Shown: in pieces, positions 36,075 to 48,309 of the stretch
Layout: every line of letters begins with the position of its first letter
How positions within the stretch are numbered: position 1 is the stretch's first letter
NCBI GenBank assembly: GCA_037013495.1
Contig: JAZDXN010000029.1
Span: forward strand, 5,654,501 to 5,718,500
Source of the DNA: Hippophae tibetana
Lineage: Eukaryota > Streptophyta > Magnoliopsida > Rosales > Elaeagnaceae
Direction of reading: 5' to 3'
Length of the DNA stretch: 64,000 nt
Position numbers and translations under genes: made by a program
The notes under the pieces: generated by a model
The model's input: the letters and a program-made list of their open reading frames with translations, nothing else
What the model was told of the DNA's origin: nothing
Databases searched by the model: none

Positions 36075-37565
36075 ACAGGTTACCTCAGGAGATGGTGAAG
36101 TTACTGAGATAGAGGATGAGACTAGTAGCTTGTAGAGGCCATTGTTAATGTCCTCCGTTAAAACAGTAATAGGAGTAGTCAGATCCTTCACAAAAACAAG
36201 AGTCGGGGAAAAACTCCACTGAAACATTATTATATTGACAAAACTTTCGCACAAAAATTAAGTTTTTCTCCAAACTAGGGACACATAACAAGTTATGCAA
36301 ATTCAAATCACAAGATTCAATAGAAAGCACACCAACACCAAAATGTGTGATTGGAATGGTAGCACCATTACCTAACATAACAAAAGAGCAATTTGTGTAA
36401 GGAATTTCCTCTTGTAACTAATAATCAAAAGTCAGATGATGAGTGGCTCATGTATCCATAACCACTCATTCAAGTAGTAGCAAGACATTATCTCCATCTG
36501 AGGCAACTTGTAAAAGGTGTGATATAGGACCTTTGGATTAAAAAGAGACATTATAGGCATTAGGTAGGCATTATTTTTAGACTACAAGTACCTAAAATAG
36601 CATTTGGCAACCCCATGTCCCATCCTTTTACAAATTTAACATTCCAAAGAAGATCTGTTTGGATTAGAATTAGAAGACAAGGAATTAGGTGCTTGGTTAG
36701 GTTGAAAAAAATCAGATGAGTTTTGATTGGAGAGGTATTAGGTTTAGGTTTAGGTTTTTGTTGGTATGAGAAACTTTTAACCTAGTTAACTTGTACTAAA
36801 GTAGCATTTGATCCATTCATGTGTGCATACTGCCTATCATGAGTGCAAATTCGAGTAAAGAGTTCATCAATGCTACACACGCCTCTTGCCTATGATCTAA
36901 GTGACAAATGATGAGTAGTCTGAGCCAAGACATCCAAATACATAGAGACATTACTCTTAATCACTTAAATGATCACTAACAATATGAAGATGATCAACAA
37001 GATCCTTAGATCTATTAATGTACTTCTCAATTGTAAGATTACCTTTCTTAAGTGATTGAAAGTTGCCATCACAAATCAATGAGACGTGACTAAGAATCAT
37101 GATTGAAGGATTTATCAAGAGTAGACCATTAATCATGAGTAATTTTCTTGCCAATAATATATTTGAAAAAACTTGAAGAAATAGAAAAGTAGATCCAGTT
37201 TTTAACAACACAATCTTACCTATCCCATAACTAAGATGTTGGATTTTCATTAGACACTTCATGTGAGATATGTGACCCATCAAAATTAGTAGAGGCAATT
37301 GTCTTATACCCAAGTTGTGGTGGTGCAATGGCTGACCCATCAACAAATCTCTTGAATCCATAAACCATGATCACATGATGTAATTGCTCCTTCCAGGTGA
37401 GATAATTAGTCTCATAAATCTTAATAAAAAAGGAAGGATTTATGGATAGGAAGCGAACAAAGAAACAGGTAAAGAAGATGCACTAATAATAACGAAATAT
37501 GAGGTATTAAAGAGCTTCTCCAACTCAAATATTGCAACTGTGACGCCACAAAAACCATGAAAGAT

Positions 37566-37577
37566 GCTCTGATACCA
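37566..37577 (-). other. Primer-binding site of the copia element (initiator Met tRNA)
   Basis: GCTCTGATACCA on the plus strand is the reverse complement of TGGTATCAGAGC, the classical plant retrotransposon primer site. It fixes the direction of the element and the inner edge of its 5' LTR. Confidence 0.85.
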
Positions 37578-37794
37578 TTATAGTTTTAAAAATGAAAGAT
37601 ATAGAGAGATTGAAAACACGAATTGTGATGAATAATTATTTTATTAAATTATATGCTAAGCAAGTGTATTTATACACAACATATCAGTGTGTATTATATT
37701 GGAGTGTGAACACAAGTACAACGTGTGAATGCAAGGCATAATTAATGTTAACTAACTCAACAACCTAGTGCATATGCTACTTACAACATACACA
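37578..37794 (-). repeat. 5' LTR of the copia element
   Basis: Lies directly outside the primer-binding site. In the minus direction it would start TGTGTATG (37,794) and run about 215 bp. The inner end near CTATAA has no clean CA. No partner LTR is left to fix the borders. Confidence 0.5.
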
Positions 37795-38734
37795 TTGGGA
37801 AGCATAAGGAGTATCGAATCCACTTAGAAGAGTAGGAGTTCAAAGAGCTCAACATCTCTCAAAAAGAATAGCAAAAATTGTGACTTTGGTTGTAAAGGAG
37901 CGACAACAATAGGGAAATGGTGACTGGTCAGAAAGGGAGAGAGAAGATGATACAAATAAGTGTGAATAAAACCTAAGGAAATGTCAATAAGGAAGCAATA
38001 ACAATGCATAGAGAACGTGGACAAGAAATTATGGATGTGGGAGACGATTGGTTGTGTGGTGCACGAAGGGGTGGTGATTGTGAGAGTGGAGAAAACAAAA
38101 GGGATGGGACACTTAAGCAAGGAAGTGATGGAAAGTAAATGATTTAGTTCTACATCTTTTAGAGAGAAGTGAGATTTTCTCTTAGTAGGATTGCCCTTGC
38201 CATTGCCCTGCATCTAATTTTAGTTTATCATATACTTGGATTAACAAAACTTCCAACAAAAATACTTCTCTTGGGATCTACAACAATCCCAAACCAACCC
38301 AAAGTTAGAATTGGTGCTAGGAATTATCTCTTCCATACATATCTCTAGCACATCTACGCCCTATGATACTATCCACAAGCTTCCAACATTAAAATGACTA
38401 AACTTTCAATTCATCCCGGTCAGCTTGGATTTGTAGTACCTGTAAAGTGAACAAAAAAAAATTCTTCGTTAATATGACTTAAATAATGAGTTTTTAATGA
38501 TTCGCATCTCCTTTAGGCTCAGATACAAATCGGATTTTAATAATTGATGCAATTCAAATAGCTTATACAATAATAACTGCAAATCCAGATCAAATGTTCA
38601 AGAAGATAAACGCGTAGAACTAAATACATCTAGCACGGACAATATTAAAGAATTTACTAGGCGTGTATTAATTCAAACTGCCAAACATATATCCTGTGAA
38701 GTTGAGTTCTGAGTGTAAACTCACCAAGCAAGTT
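37795..38734 (-). other. 3' flank and probable 3' UTR of DBR1
   Basis: Directly downstream of the DBR1 stop codon. The first 200-300 bp below 38,734 probably form the 3' UTR. A 129-residue open frame at 38,213-37,824 on the minus strand has no domain I know, and I do not call it a gene. Confidence 0.35.
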
Positions 38735-41700
38735 TTACAAATTTTCATTTTCATTTTCCAGATCATCATTAGCAGCTTCTTCCAACTCATTTATATCATC
38801 AATGGGAATCTCTTCACTGTTGTCATCAAGAGTTCCTATATGTCGTTCATTGATTATTTTTAAGAAAGTATGCCTATACATAAAATGACTTTTTTCTGAC
38901 ACTGACAATGAATGACAAACACTTACCTGTACGAATCAGTGAAACAGGACTCTGCAATACTTCGGAGGATCCTGACATGTTATCAAGAAGATAAGGAAGC
39001 TCTAAAAATTGCAAGAAGGATTCTGTTTGAGGATTCCGTATACATTCTGCAAATACGATAAATAAATTATCTTCTAATTCCAATTTCTCTGGGTGATTTT
39101 TTGTGACTATTAATAAAACAAACATATACAGCAATTAGAAGCAGCATCAGCAATGTGGATAGTAAATACTAGCAAATAGCCATAGGCATCACGAGACATA
39201 ATAGGATAGCTTTTATTTCATTGGTATCAACACAGTAATTGTCTAAATGCTGTGTGTCCTAGGGTTAAAAATGGTTAGATATAGATGTTGGGAGTGGTCC
39301 GATTTACTGAGAGAGAAACTAAAGAGAAGTCAAAAAATTTAGTAGAATGTGTGGATCTCTTATAAGATCCATGTATATATAGAGTATTATATGTACATGT
39401 ATTGATTATATAGGGAATACACGTCGCAACGTGTCGCAACGTATCAGAGGGATACAAGAGTAAAAAAAACACATTTAAAACTTGAGGTCGATCACACCAT
39501 GGCTCGGTCTGTAGGTCGACCTTCCAACACCAAAGCTCCTATGTGTAAGCACCCATACTACTGATGTCGTAGTGGGCACGAGCACAAACAGGTCCTTTTA
39601 AAATGACTCGTCTGATAGCTTGAGCTATTAGTTGGATCGGACTCCAGGTCGAGCCATACAAGTTCTCAACTTTGTGGTAAGAAAATCAGTATGACACGTA
39701 GCTTATTTGTTCGGGTTTTAAAGGAAAAACTCTCCGAATTTGACAGTTTTCTACTTTCTTTTTAGGTCAGTTTAAAGAATCACTCCCCTCTTTTACTTTC
39801 AAACTCAACCCTAGATAATTTCTATTTCTCGTGTCTTACCATTTTTATGTTTCGTGATATTTTGTAGAGACCATGCATAGAGAGTACACTTTGGGCTCGT
39901 CCTCCTAGGAGAGCCCACAATATCGCACTTTCTCGAGCCAGAGAGAAAGTGACATCTTGGGGTCTATTAATGAGACAATCACCTCGAGTGAAAGAAAGCT
40001 ATTTGAATCTCGACCCTCTACCTCCACGTCTCGTCCATGAGCCGTACCTACAATTAGGTTGAACATGCCTCATACCCAGATATTTGTCACGAGGTCATGA
40101 ATGAAAAAGATGAGGAAGAAATAACCAATGAACCCACAGGCCGTACCAAAGGTTAGGCGACCAAGGTCAAGATCAATGGGTTACCTCCTTAGGATGAGGA
40201 AAGGATAAGGAGAACATATGACATTCCCTTGAGAACGCCTTGTGGTTAGGGTCAAATTTCCTCTGTATCCCTTTATAAGCAATTTTTTGGCAAGGACTTA
40301 GCTCGAGCCAGGCCAGTCGATGCCAAATGGGTGGAGATACCTGCTCTGCCTCACACTATTATGTAGAGAACTCGAGGTCGAACTAGAGATGCCCAAGTTC
40401 AATAAGGCATATGTATTAAAGAAGAATTGTATAGACACGAAAAGGACCAGAGGAAGGTTGAGGCTGAAGTAGAAGCCTATAGGCGCAAGCTAACCGATGC
40501 CAAAGTGAAATATGCCCGTGATCAAGAAAAGGCAAAGCACAAGCTTGACGCGATGACCAAATAGCTCTCCTCGAGCATTGAGATAGGGTATAAGCTGGCC
40601 ACGGACTCCTTCAAGGACGAGGCCAAGATGAAGGGCCTAGGGTAATACTACTATCAGATCCTGAATATCTTAGGCACCCCTCAATGTTCGCCCACTCAAA
40701 CCCAAGACGAAAGTGAGGAACAAGGCTCGAACTCTGAAACGAGTGATGAAAAACCCAAGGTGTGAGATGAAGATGAAACTGGGGACCTTTGATATTGACA
40801 TTGGCCCAAGCCTCCTTAATTAAGTAGCCCCATGGTCCTATATTCCAAACCCATCTCTGCCTCTTCAATATGCTGAGCATCACCAAGTATTCAAATTTTC
40901 ATTAGGCAAGGAATGTGTGGCAACTTAACAGAACCATTGAGACGTTTGTTTTGAAAACAACTTGTATTGTGTGTATAATTAAGCATTTATAGCATATATA
41001 GTATTTATTTATAATGTTTACCCACCTCCCTACTTTTAAGGACATGTGTCATTAAATTTGTTTCAATATCATTCAACAATATAAAAGGGGATTAAGGATA
41101 CTTTAAAATTCAAACATCTTTTGTTTGAAGCAATTGATAATTTTTTCTCCATCTTTCTTGCTCGAACCTTATGGATTCTAAGCGAACAAATAAACATACA
41201 TCTTGAGCTTTTGAAATTGGATAATGGTAGGCTCAAGACCGAGGTAGAGAAATTAAAAATCGAGCTTTCCAGACTCAAGGATAAGCTCTCCTTTTATGAA
41301 GAGACCAAGTGTGAGCTCGCCTCTTGTAAGGAGCAGTTATCTCAAACTCGAGCTCGAGAGAAAAGGACCATGACTAAAATGGCCACTCTTGTTGATAGGG
41401 AGTCCCGTTGAACATACTTCTATGTGAAGCAATCTAAGGGGATCTTACTCAAAGTGATGGGTGTTACCGAGGAATTGGAACATTCCAAAATCAACTCGAG
41501 CTTGACCCCTACCAAAACAGGGGTCAACATCTGCAAAAAAGTTATCAACATTCAGGCCGAGTTGTTGCCCTTAGTGGAGGAGACAGACGACTCGGACACA
41601 AGTCGTGCGTCTAAACGCCTGCGAAACTTTCAACATTTTGGGGAGATCGAGCTCTGTATTAATGAATTTTAAAAGCTTTGTAAGCTTGAACAATAAAATT

Positions 41701-44700
41701 TTTATTTTTAATAGAACGCAGTTGTGACGCTAGATCAATGTAGTTTATCTTTGAAAGTACGAACTTGTAAGGTTTGGTCAACGAAAGACTTGTGACCTGA
41801 CCCGGGGAACTTGTGGAGAGCAGTTTGCTCGATCTATGACTGGACATGGGATATTGGAGGAGAGCGTTCTGCCTGGTTTGTGATCGAGGTGATCAACTCT
41901 CTATGGAGTATCAAAGTGCTCTACCTGGTTCCTGACAGAAGTAATCAACTCGTGACATGTAATAATGGGGGAGAGCGCTCTATCTGGTCTGTGACTAAGG
42001 TGATAAACTCTCTCGTAAGTGTCAAAGCACTCTACTTGGTTCCTGACCAAGATAATCAACTCATGACATGTAATATTGGGGGAGAGCACTCTACCTGGTC
42101 TGTGACCTAGGTGATCAATTCTCCCTTAAGTGTCAGAGCACTTCTACCTAGTTCCTGACCGAAGTAATCAACTCCTGACATGTATTATTGGGATAGAGCG
42201 ATCTACCTGGTCTGTGACTGAGAAGATCAACTCTCCCTTAAGTGTTAGAACGCTCTACCTAGTTCCTGACCGAGGTGATCAACTCTCTCTTAATTATCAA
42301 AGCGCTCTACCTTGTTCCTGACCATGGTGATCAACTCGTGACATGTAATATTGGGTTAGAGCCATTGCTTGCAAAAATTCACCTCATATATATATATATA
42401 CAAGGGTCGTACATAAAGACGGTAAATCAAAGTATGTTAGAAGTGATACTTTTTCAAATGTCCAACGTTCTAACTCACGCTATCCTCAGATTTGTCAATA
42501 AGTAGACCCCTTCTGGTGTCATCTCGGCTATTTGGTATGGGCCCTCCCAATTTGCACCCAACTTGCCAACCAACCATCCATTCCTTCTTGCTAGGAAAGA
42601 CCCTTTTGAGAACCCAATCACTTATGACGAAAGTGTTAGAACACATAGCCTTGTTGTAAAAATTTCTTACTCTCCTTTTTTGCTCGACTATCCTCCTTAA
42701 TACTTCATCTCTTTTTTCTTCTGTGAGGGTCAATTCAATTGTTCTACTTGTGACGTTTTGGTCCTCAATTAGGGCTAATCTCACAGTGCGCATTGTAATC
42801 TCAGTTGGTATCACACCCTCGGTCCCATATACTAGCGAGAAATGTGTCTCGTTAGTGCTCTCTCGGGGACTAATCTTGATAGCCCACAATACGCTAGGTA
42901 GCTCCTCAATCCATCTTCCTTTAGCACCCTCCAACCTTTTCTTTAGTAGGTTGAACTTGTTAGAAGATTCTGCTCGTTGGCTTGTGGATAATATAACGTT
43001 GAATGACACATCTTAATGTTGTACTTGATAGCAAACTCCTTAATGTTACAGCCCGTAAACTGTCTTCCATTATCGGTAACAAGCTTCTTAGGTAGGCTGA
43101 AGCGACAAATTATGAATTTCTAGATAAACTAAATCACTTCCTCTTCATCCTTCCCAGAGGTTCCGCCTCAATCCATTTAGAAAAATAATTTGTGACAACT
43201 AATAAAAATTTATTTTGGCCCCTTGCTTGGGATAAAAATCCTACTATATCAAGCCCCCATTTGAGGAAGGGCCATGGGCTAACTATCCTAGTCATGGTGG
43301 TTGGCAGTGCATGTGATAATGAGGTGAATTTTTGACACTTATTGCACGCCTGAGTGTACCTTGTGCAATCTGCTAGCATAATGTGATTTATCCTATCCCT
43401 GACTGTCTCTTATCATCGTTTAACTAAACTCACACAATGTTTGCCCTTCAAACCTCTTCTGTTTCTATTCTAAGAATTTTAAGGAAGCCCTTCAAGATCC
43501 GAAATAAAGAGCTATCATGTTAGAAGAAATGAATGCCCTCTATAAGAACTGTACTTGGAATTGGTTTAGTTACCTAAGGGGAAGAAGATAGTTGCAATGG
43601 ATGTTCACTGTGAACTTCCATTTAGATGAGACACTGGAAAGGAACAAGGCCAGGGTAGTTACTAAAGGATATGTTCAAACCTATGGGATTGACCATCAGG
43701 AGACAGAATATCTATTGTATTTATTCTAATTATTTTAGGATAAATCATGTTAGTTATAGTATGATTAGGATTACTTATCCTTACTTAATAAGGCTGTGTA
43801 TATTGTGTATAAATATGCAATTAGACTAATGAATAAAATCAAGCTTTCATAATTAATTAAAATAATTATGAATCTATCATCACGAATGGATAATGAAGTG
43901 TACCATTAGAGGAACAATTAGAGAGAGACTCAGAGGGATTGTAACATGGAGCTGTCTGAGAAAATTCAAAAGGTTTGGCTCCCCTTGCTTGTAGTTTGCT
44001 ACTGACCCCCTGACGACAATGTAGCATGTCAAGCTCTATGCTCCTGTTAAACCAGAAACGAAAGCTGATGGCTGCTCATAATCCAAAAGAATACCCACTA
44101 TTTCTTTAAATTAAAATTCAAGTCTTCATAAATTAATTTTATGTATGTACACACCCAAAATTTGCGTTTTTGTTGGTCAGAGGAAAGATTGAGTTGAACC
44201 TCCTTGTTATTGCTAGCCATTCTTCGTCATACTGAATCTCATAAGGTCCCCCCTCCGACTCAATTTCAAGGATCTGATACAAGAATATCATTAAAGTAAC
44301 ATGAATGAAGAAAGGCACTCAACAACCAAATCACATTATGTACCTGTAAAAACTTTTTGTTTGGAAGGCACTTATCAAGAGCAAGAAATTTTGTCATTGG
44401 TCCATCTTTCCCATGTTGAACAAGAGCAGCAAATTTGCAGTGTAAATGAGCTGAAAACCAGTAAGGTGGTTTCAATTTTCCAAGCAGCTCAGCAGCAGCT
44501 TTACTTCCAAGAGTTCTTTCCTGAATCTGAACCAGACCTCAAAAGCATAAGCACTCAATGCTCCTTGAAGAAGATTATTAGGCTCAAAATCTCCAAATAT
44601 ACCAGCTAGTAAAAAGTGAATAAAGTCACATGATCCGGGACAAGTTAATAGCACAAGCATATGCATTACTGCAAAATGACTCCACCACTTGACCACATTG

Positions 44701-46475
44701 GCATTTTGCAGCCAGATAAATATTACACACATAACACATTGGAGACAATCATATCAATAAGAAGCAAACTAGGAAAGTTCAATGTCATGCCAACATAAGA
44801 TGGGTGTCCAAAACTAAATTGCAACTGCAATTTACAATCTTTGTTTAACAAACAAAACGAAATAGTGAATGCAAAACATATTTTAAAAAAAAAATCAGCA
44901 AGATCATTCAACAAATATTATCTCACATAGACCATTTTCTCTTAAAACATGTAAAAAGCATTGGCATGTTTCAAGTGTCCTATACCACCACTTGTTTTCC
45001 AAATTCCTTCTATGACAACATTATTACCGTTCTACGAAACTAAAGTTTATTTTAGCAACTTTAGTTTCTAGAAACGTACACGAAAAAATCAAAACAAGGA
45101 AACCAACCTAAACTGAAAAGATAAAAGAGAAAATTGATCATTTTGAGTCATTTCCCTAAAACACAGAAACAAATTCTTCCCAATTCATTAACTTACTAAT
45201 GATTACCCAGTTTGGTGTACTCTTACCTCCTTCTCAAAGTGTCGCTTCTGATAAACAAGCTTCTTCGAATTTCCATAATTAGTGATGCCAAGAGGCCAAT
45301 CATGTGAAAGAAAAATGTCGATTGGTTCCTCAATTTGCATTAGTTTGTGGACATCATACTCACGAACATGATATATAGACCTGATAGTGCTCTCATTATA
45401 TGGAGGCCTCTCATAATGTCCTGCTTAGGAAAAATTCACTTCATCAAGATGCATGATATCATAGCTCAACTTCATAAAAACATACATCTATTCTTATTAA
45501 CCCTTCTTCTAATGCAAAATTTAGAGCATAAATAATTAGTCCTAACATTCAGACCATAGTGCCAACACCAAACAGAACAACATACACATTCAAAGCTAAC
45601 ATTAGATCTAGGAGTCAGCTACAGAAATATACAACCCGTTGAACTATAAGACGTATAGAAATAAAAAAAATAAAAAATTAACCAACCCAAATGATAATGG
45701 CGCGCATTGTAAATTCCAGATAATCCACCAATACGAAGGTTTCCAAACTTGACCACCCCAGCAAACCCCAAAAAATAAATATTAGGTGCTGCCCATCCTC
45801 CATAATACCTAAAAAAATCCATAAAAATATTAACGACCTAAAGAAATATGCTTCTGATAAACAGATTGTTCACATTATCCATAATATTAATTAATTAGTG
45901 CTTTTATAACAATCAAAATGTACTATCATACTCAAACGAATTTGGATTTGATTATAGAACACTTTCCAATAGAATAAAGATATAAAAAAATAATTATTTT
46001 GAATTCATCATAAATTCCACAATCTGTAAACCAATTCTACACTAAAAATAACACGAAATGAGTAAAGCAAAAGATGATCCTCACAGTTCCCACAAATAAT
46101 TGGAAGCTTCATGATTGCCACCAATGAAAATAGTAGGGTACGGAGCGACTTCCATTCCGGAATAGTACTTCCAGAACGTGTTCAAAGAACGGTATTTCGG
46201 CGGTACGTTTAAGCTCTCCAAATCCTTCTCGTTCCTCACAGCCTAATTCCACCAAAATCTCAGAAATTCGCAAAGAATTAGAAAAAAAAATGAAAATTTC
46301 AAAACTACAATATAGATCGTAAAGTAGAGCTCCGAAGCAAGAAAAATAATACCTGAAAATCGCCGCAACAGAGGAGGAGATCAATTTTGGTGTTGTGGAG
46401 TCGTTCGTAGTATTGAAGGGTTTTGTAGACATTATCAAGGTCTCCGTGCATACAACCTTCTACTGCTATTCTCAT
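38735..46475 (-). CDS. DBR1: RNA lariat debranching enzyme, 9 coding exons
   Basis: Nuclear metallophosphoesterase that cuts the 2'-5' bond of excised intron lariats. Exons: 46475-46353, 46242-46085, 45808-45687, 45420-45227, 44526-44344, 44273-44155, 44043-43904, 39046-38927, 38835-38735. They total 1,260 nt, 419 residues, close to the 418 of Arabidopsis, and all phases close. Metal-binding motifs: EGCMHGDLD at the N-terminus, CCGDFQ at 36-41, GGNHE, SHDW and SAHLHCKFA. The C-terminal region has [20 protein letters not shown], then [19 protein letters not shown], then an acidic tail. I chose the ATG at 46,475 because MRIAVEGC matches the family start; an upstream in-frame ATG would add sequence unlike any relative. 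Intron 7 is 4,857 bp and filled by two retroelement remnants. Exon 5 has two in-frame acceptors 6 nt apart (at 44,526 and 44,520). Confidence 0.96.
39286..39745 (-). repeat. LTR of a Tat-type gypsy element, copy B (in DBR1 intron 7)
   Basis: About 460 bp, starting TGTTGGGAGTGG and ending TTTGACA. It is followed by TTTTCTACTTTCTTTTTAGG, a polypurine tract read on the other strand, so this is the 3' LTR of a minus-strand element. This agrees with the minus-strand integrase at 42,470-43,379. Confidence 0.6.
40300..41680 (+). pseudogene. Antisense ORF of the Tat element, copy B
   Basis: Plus-strand broken frame lying between the integrase and the 3' LTR, on the opposite strand to the polyprotein. 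It starts with a MPNGW string near 40,321-40,340, passes a charged segment, and ends in frames 41,121-41,411 and 41,424-41,672. These carry a clear coiled coil ([20 protein letters not shown] and [20 protein letters not shown]) and a Glu/Asp-rich tail. Function is unknown. Antisense extra ORFs at this place are reported for some Tat elements. Confidence 0.55.
41861..42360. repeat. Tandem array of about 111-bp units with two half-units each
   Basis: Units start at 41,861, 41,972, 42,083 and 42,195 (AGAGCG/AGAGCA), then one extra half-unit up to 42,360. Each unit has two related halves of about 55 bp built on CTCTACCTGGTTCCTGACCGA, so the array has two levels. It lies between the antisense ORF and the integrase. 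The open frames here are translated repeats. Confidence 0.85.
42470..43379 (-). pseudogene. Tat-type gypsy integrase remnant
   Basis: Two frames on the minus strand. 43,379-43,134 has the CxxC end of the zinc domain ([10 protein letters not shown]), [12 protein letters not shown] with the first catalytic Asp, and [19 protein letters not shown]. 43,009-42,470 (179 residues) has [31 protein letters not shown] and a C-terminal part ending near 42,480. The stretch between them with the second Asp and the Glu is broken. No reverse transcriptase precedes it; the 5' part of the element has been lost at about 43,400. Confidence 0.8.
43401..43870 (+). pseudogene. Ty1/copia fragment with LTR-like end (in DBR1 intron 7)
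   Basis: Plus strand. The N-terminal part of a reverse transcriptase ([17 protein letters not shown] near 43,520-43,570, then [14 protein letters not shown]) is broken by stops. From about 43,749 (TGTTAGTTATAG) an LTR-like piece follows with a TATA box (GTGTATAAATATGC, about 43,806) and AATAAAATC. The end toward 43,870 is truncated. Confidence 0.65.
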
Positions 46476-48299
46476 GGTGTATTTTGCAAGAGAGAAAGCT
46501 GAAAACAACAAATATGGCGGAGGTAAACAATTATCACAAACTAACAGCACACAGGGCTTTAACTCAACTCCCAACTTTGTTTCATTTTTTTTTTTTCCCT
46601 ACTTCAAAGTCTCTTTGAAAGCTTATATCAAGCCTGAAACTGAAAATAGGTTAACACAAAAATTGCATTTTAATAGTCTGTTTAGTGGGGAAAAAACGTG
46701 AGGAATATTATTATTATTTTTATATAAAAATATATTAAAAATTTATTATAAAATAAATACGATAAAAATATATAAATATGAGTATAATTTATTTAATTTT
46801 AAAAAATATACTATTAAAAATATGGTAATAATATATATATCTTAATAATATAAAATACTAATAGTAAATTTAATATAAATATATTATAATTGAAGATAAC
46901 TTATAGTTATCAATATTAAATTTAATTCAATTTTAACATGAATTGTCTAATAATTTAATTAATAATATTCATTTGTTTTATTTAAATTCAAAAGTTTTAA
47001 CAACATTAATTACTATAATTTGATATTAAAAATTTATATTTAACTTTTTTATTTTTTAATATATATTTTATAAATAATAATTTTATTATTAAATATTTAA
47101 ATTATGTAAAAACAATTATTTATTTCTATGAATAAAAAAAATTTATATTTCAATAAAGTATAGAAATTATAATTTAAATATAATTAATAATTATTTTTAT
47201 TATATGTAATATTATGAAAATAATAATAATAATAGATATTTAATAAAAATTTATTGTTTGAGAAAATATTTTTATTATATTATAAAAAAAGTATTATTAG
47301 TATATAATATTTTTTTAATTCGAAAGTAAAAGCATTTTAATAGGTTTGAAAAAAAATTAAAATATTTTAGTATTTTAAATTAATTTATACATACATATAT
47401 AATATGAATATAATATTTAAAATTATTAATCAAGCTGTTTAGGAATGAATAGAAATCAATTCATACATTATTTACTTTTTAAAAATATGATTAAAATAAA
47501 TAAATAATAAGAAATACACAAATTTAAAATTCAATCCCTTATATTGTATTAAGGATTACTAAAATGCAGCCTACATTCTCGTAGAGAAACAAAGGGACTA
47601 TATTGAAATGCTATGAGGTTTGTTTAGGAAAAAGAAAAAAATACCATAAGGTTTACATAAAAGATAAAATAATCACTTTAATTAAGACTTATTTACCGTA
47701 TAAATTTTTTATTTTTTATATTATTTATGAATAATTGGGCTTTATATTCTTTTGCATGATTTAATAGAAATTGTATTGATTAAGTAGGAAACTCAATTTT
47801 TCAATGCAATAAAAAGTTAGGAAAATAACAAAAACAATATATGGAAATATAAAATTTATTTCATTTGTACATATCAATTTTTCTTTGAGAAACCTAATTT
47901 TTTTAGTTTAACAATTAATTACATGTAAAGTATTCATGTTTACTTATATGTTGTACTTTTATGCAATTAAAAAGGATAAGCGGCAACAGTAGTCTTATTA
48001 TTATTATTATTTTAATTGAGTAGTTTATAATCATGTAATTCTTTAGTCATGTAAATCAAATCTCATAATTTAACAAAATTAGTCAAATTAGTTTAATTTT
48101 AGCATGTGGCTAAGAGGTGTTCATCATTCCAATTAGGGCATATTAATTACTCAACTAATTTTAGCATTTCTCTATCTCCTTCATTATGTTTGGCACCATT
48201 TTCAACCCATTTTTAGTTTTTATAAAGCTTGAAAAATAGGAAAATTTGATGAAGATTATTGCACAACTCAATCTCTAAACATCACTTCCATCTCATCTA
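46476..48299. other. DBR1 upstream flank and very AT-rich intergenic region
   Basis: The first 200 bp above 46,475 probably hold the 5' UTR and promoter of DBR1, without a clear TATA box. From 46,700 to about 47,700 the sequence is almost only A and T, with many short TAATAA and AATATT repeats and no gene. Confidence 0.45.
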
Positions 48300-48309
48300 T
48301 AGTCTTTTC

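Larger units (their letters stand above)
34640..37577 (-). pseudogene. Ty1/copia polyprotein remnant (gag to GAG-pre-integrase)
   Basis: Minus strand, from the primer-binding site at 37,566-37,577 downwards. The gag part (about 37,400-36,940) shows WIYFSISSSFFKYIIGKK in a broken frame. A protease-adjacent part (36,378-36,145) shows GNGATIPITHFGVGVLS and NLLCVPSLEKNLIFVRKF. The GAG-pre-integrase end (34,854-34,648) shows LLHERLGHSHS and SSYQLGKSHRLPLSH. The last two parts are separated by a hAT insertion at 34,843-36,074. No integrase core, reverse transcriptase or 3' LTR follows, so the element is truncated. Confidence 0.75.

Noticed and set aside
37824-38213. 129-residue minus-strand frame below DBR1
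   Set aside because: No domain, no splice context and odd composition; the DBR1 stop codon is upstream of it at 38,735.
41811-42321. Several open frames over the 111-bp array
   Set aside because: Translations simply repeat [15 protein letters not shown] words from the tandem DNA; no independent coding signal.
41861-42360. CRISPR-like look of regular repeats
   Set aside because: Repeats are contiguous with no unique spacers, in a plant retroelement.
44301-44609. 102-residue plus frame
   Set aside because: Complement of DBR1 exon 5 and flanking introns.
46305-46574. Upstream ATG that would lengthen DBR1 at the N-terminus
   Set aside because: The family starts at MRIAVEGC; the extra residues are not conserved, and the frame runs past the exon 1 donor into intron 1.
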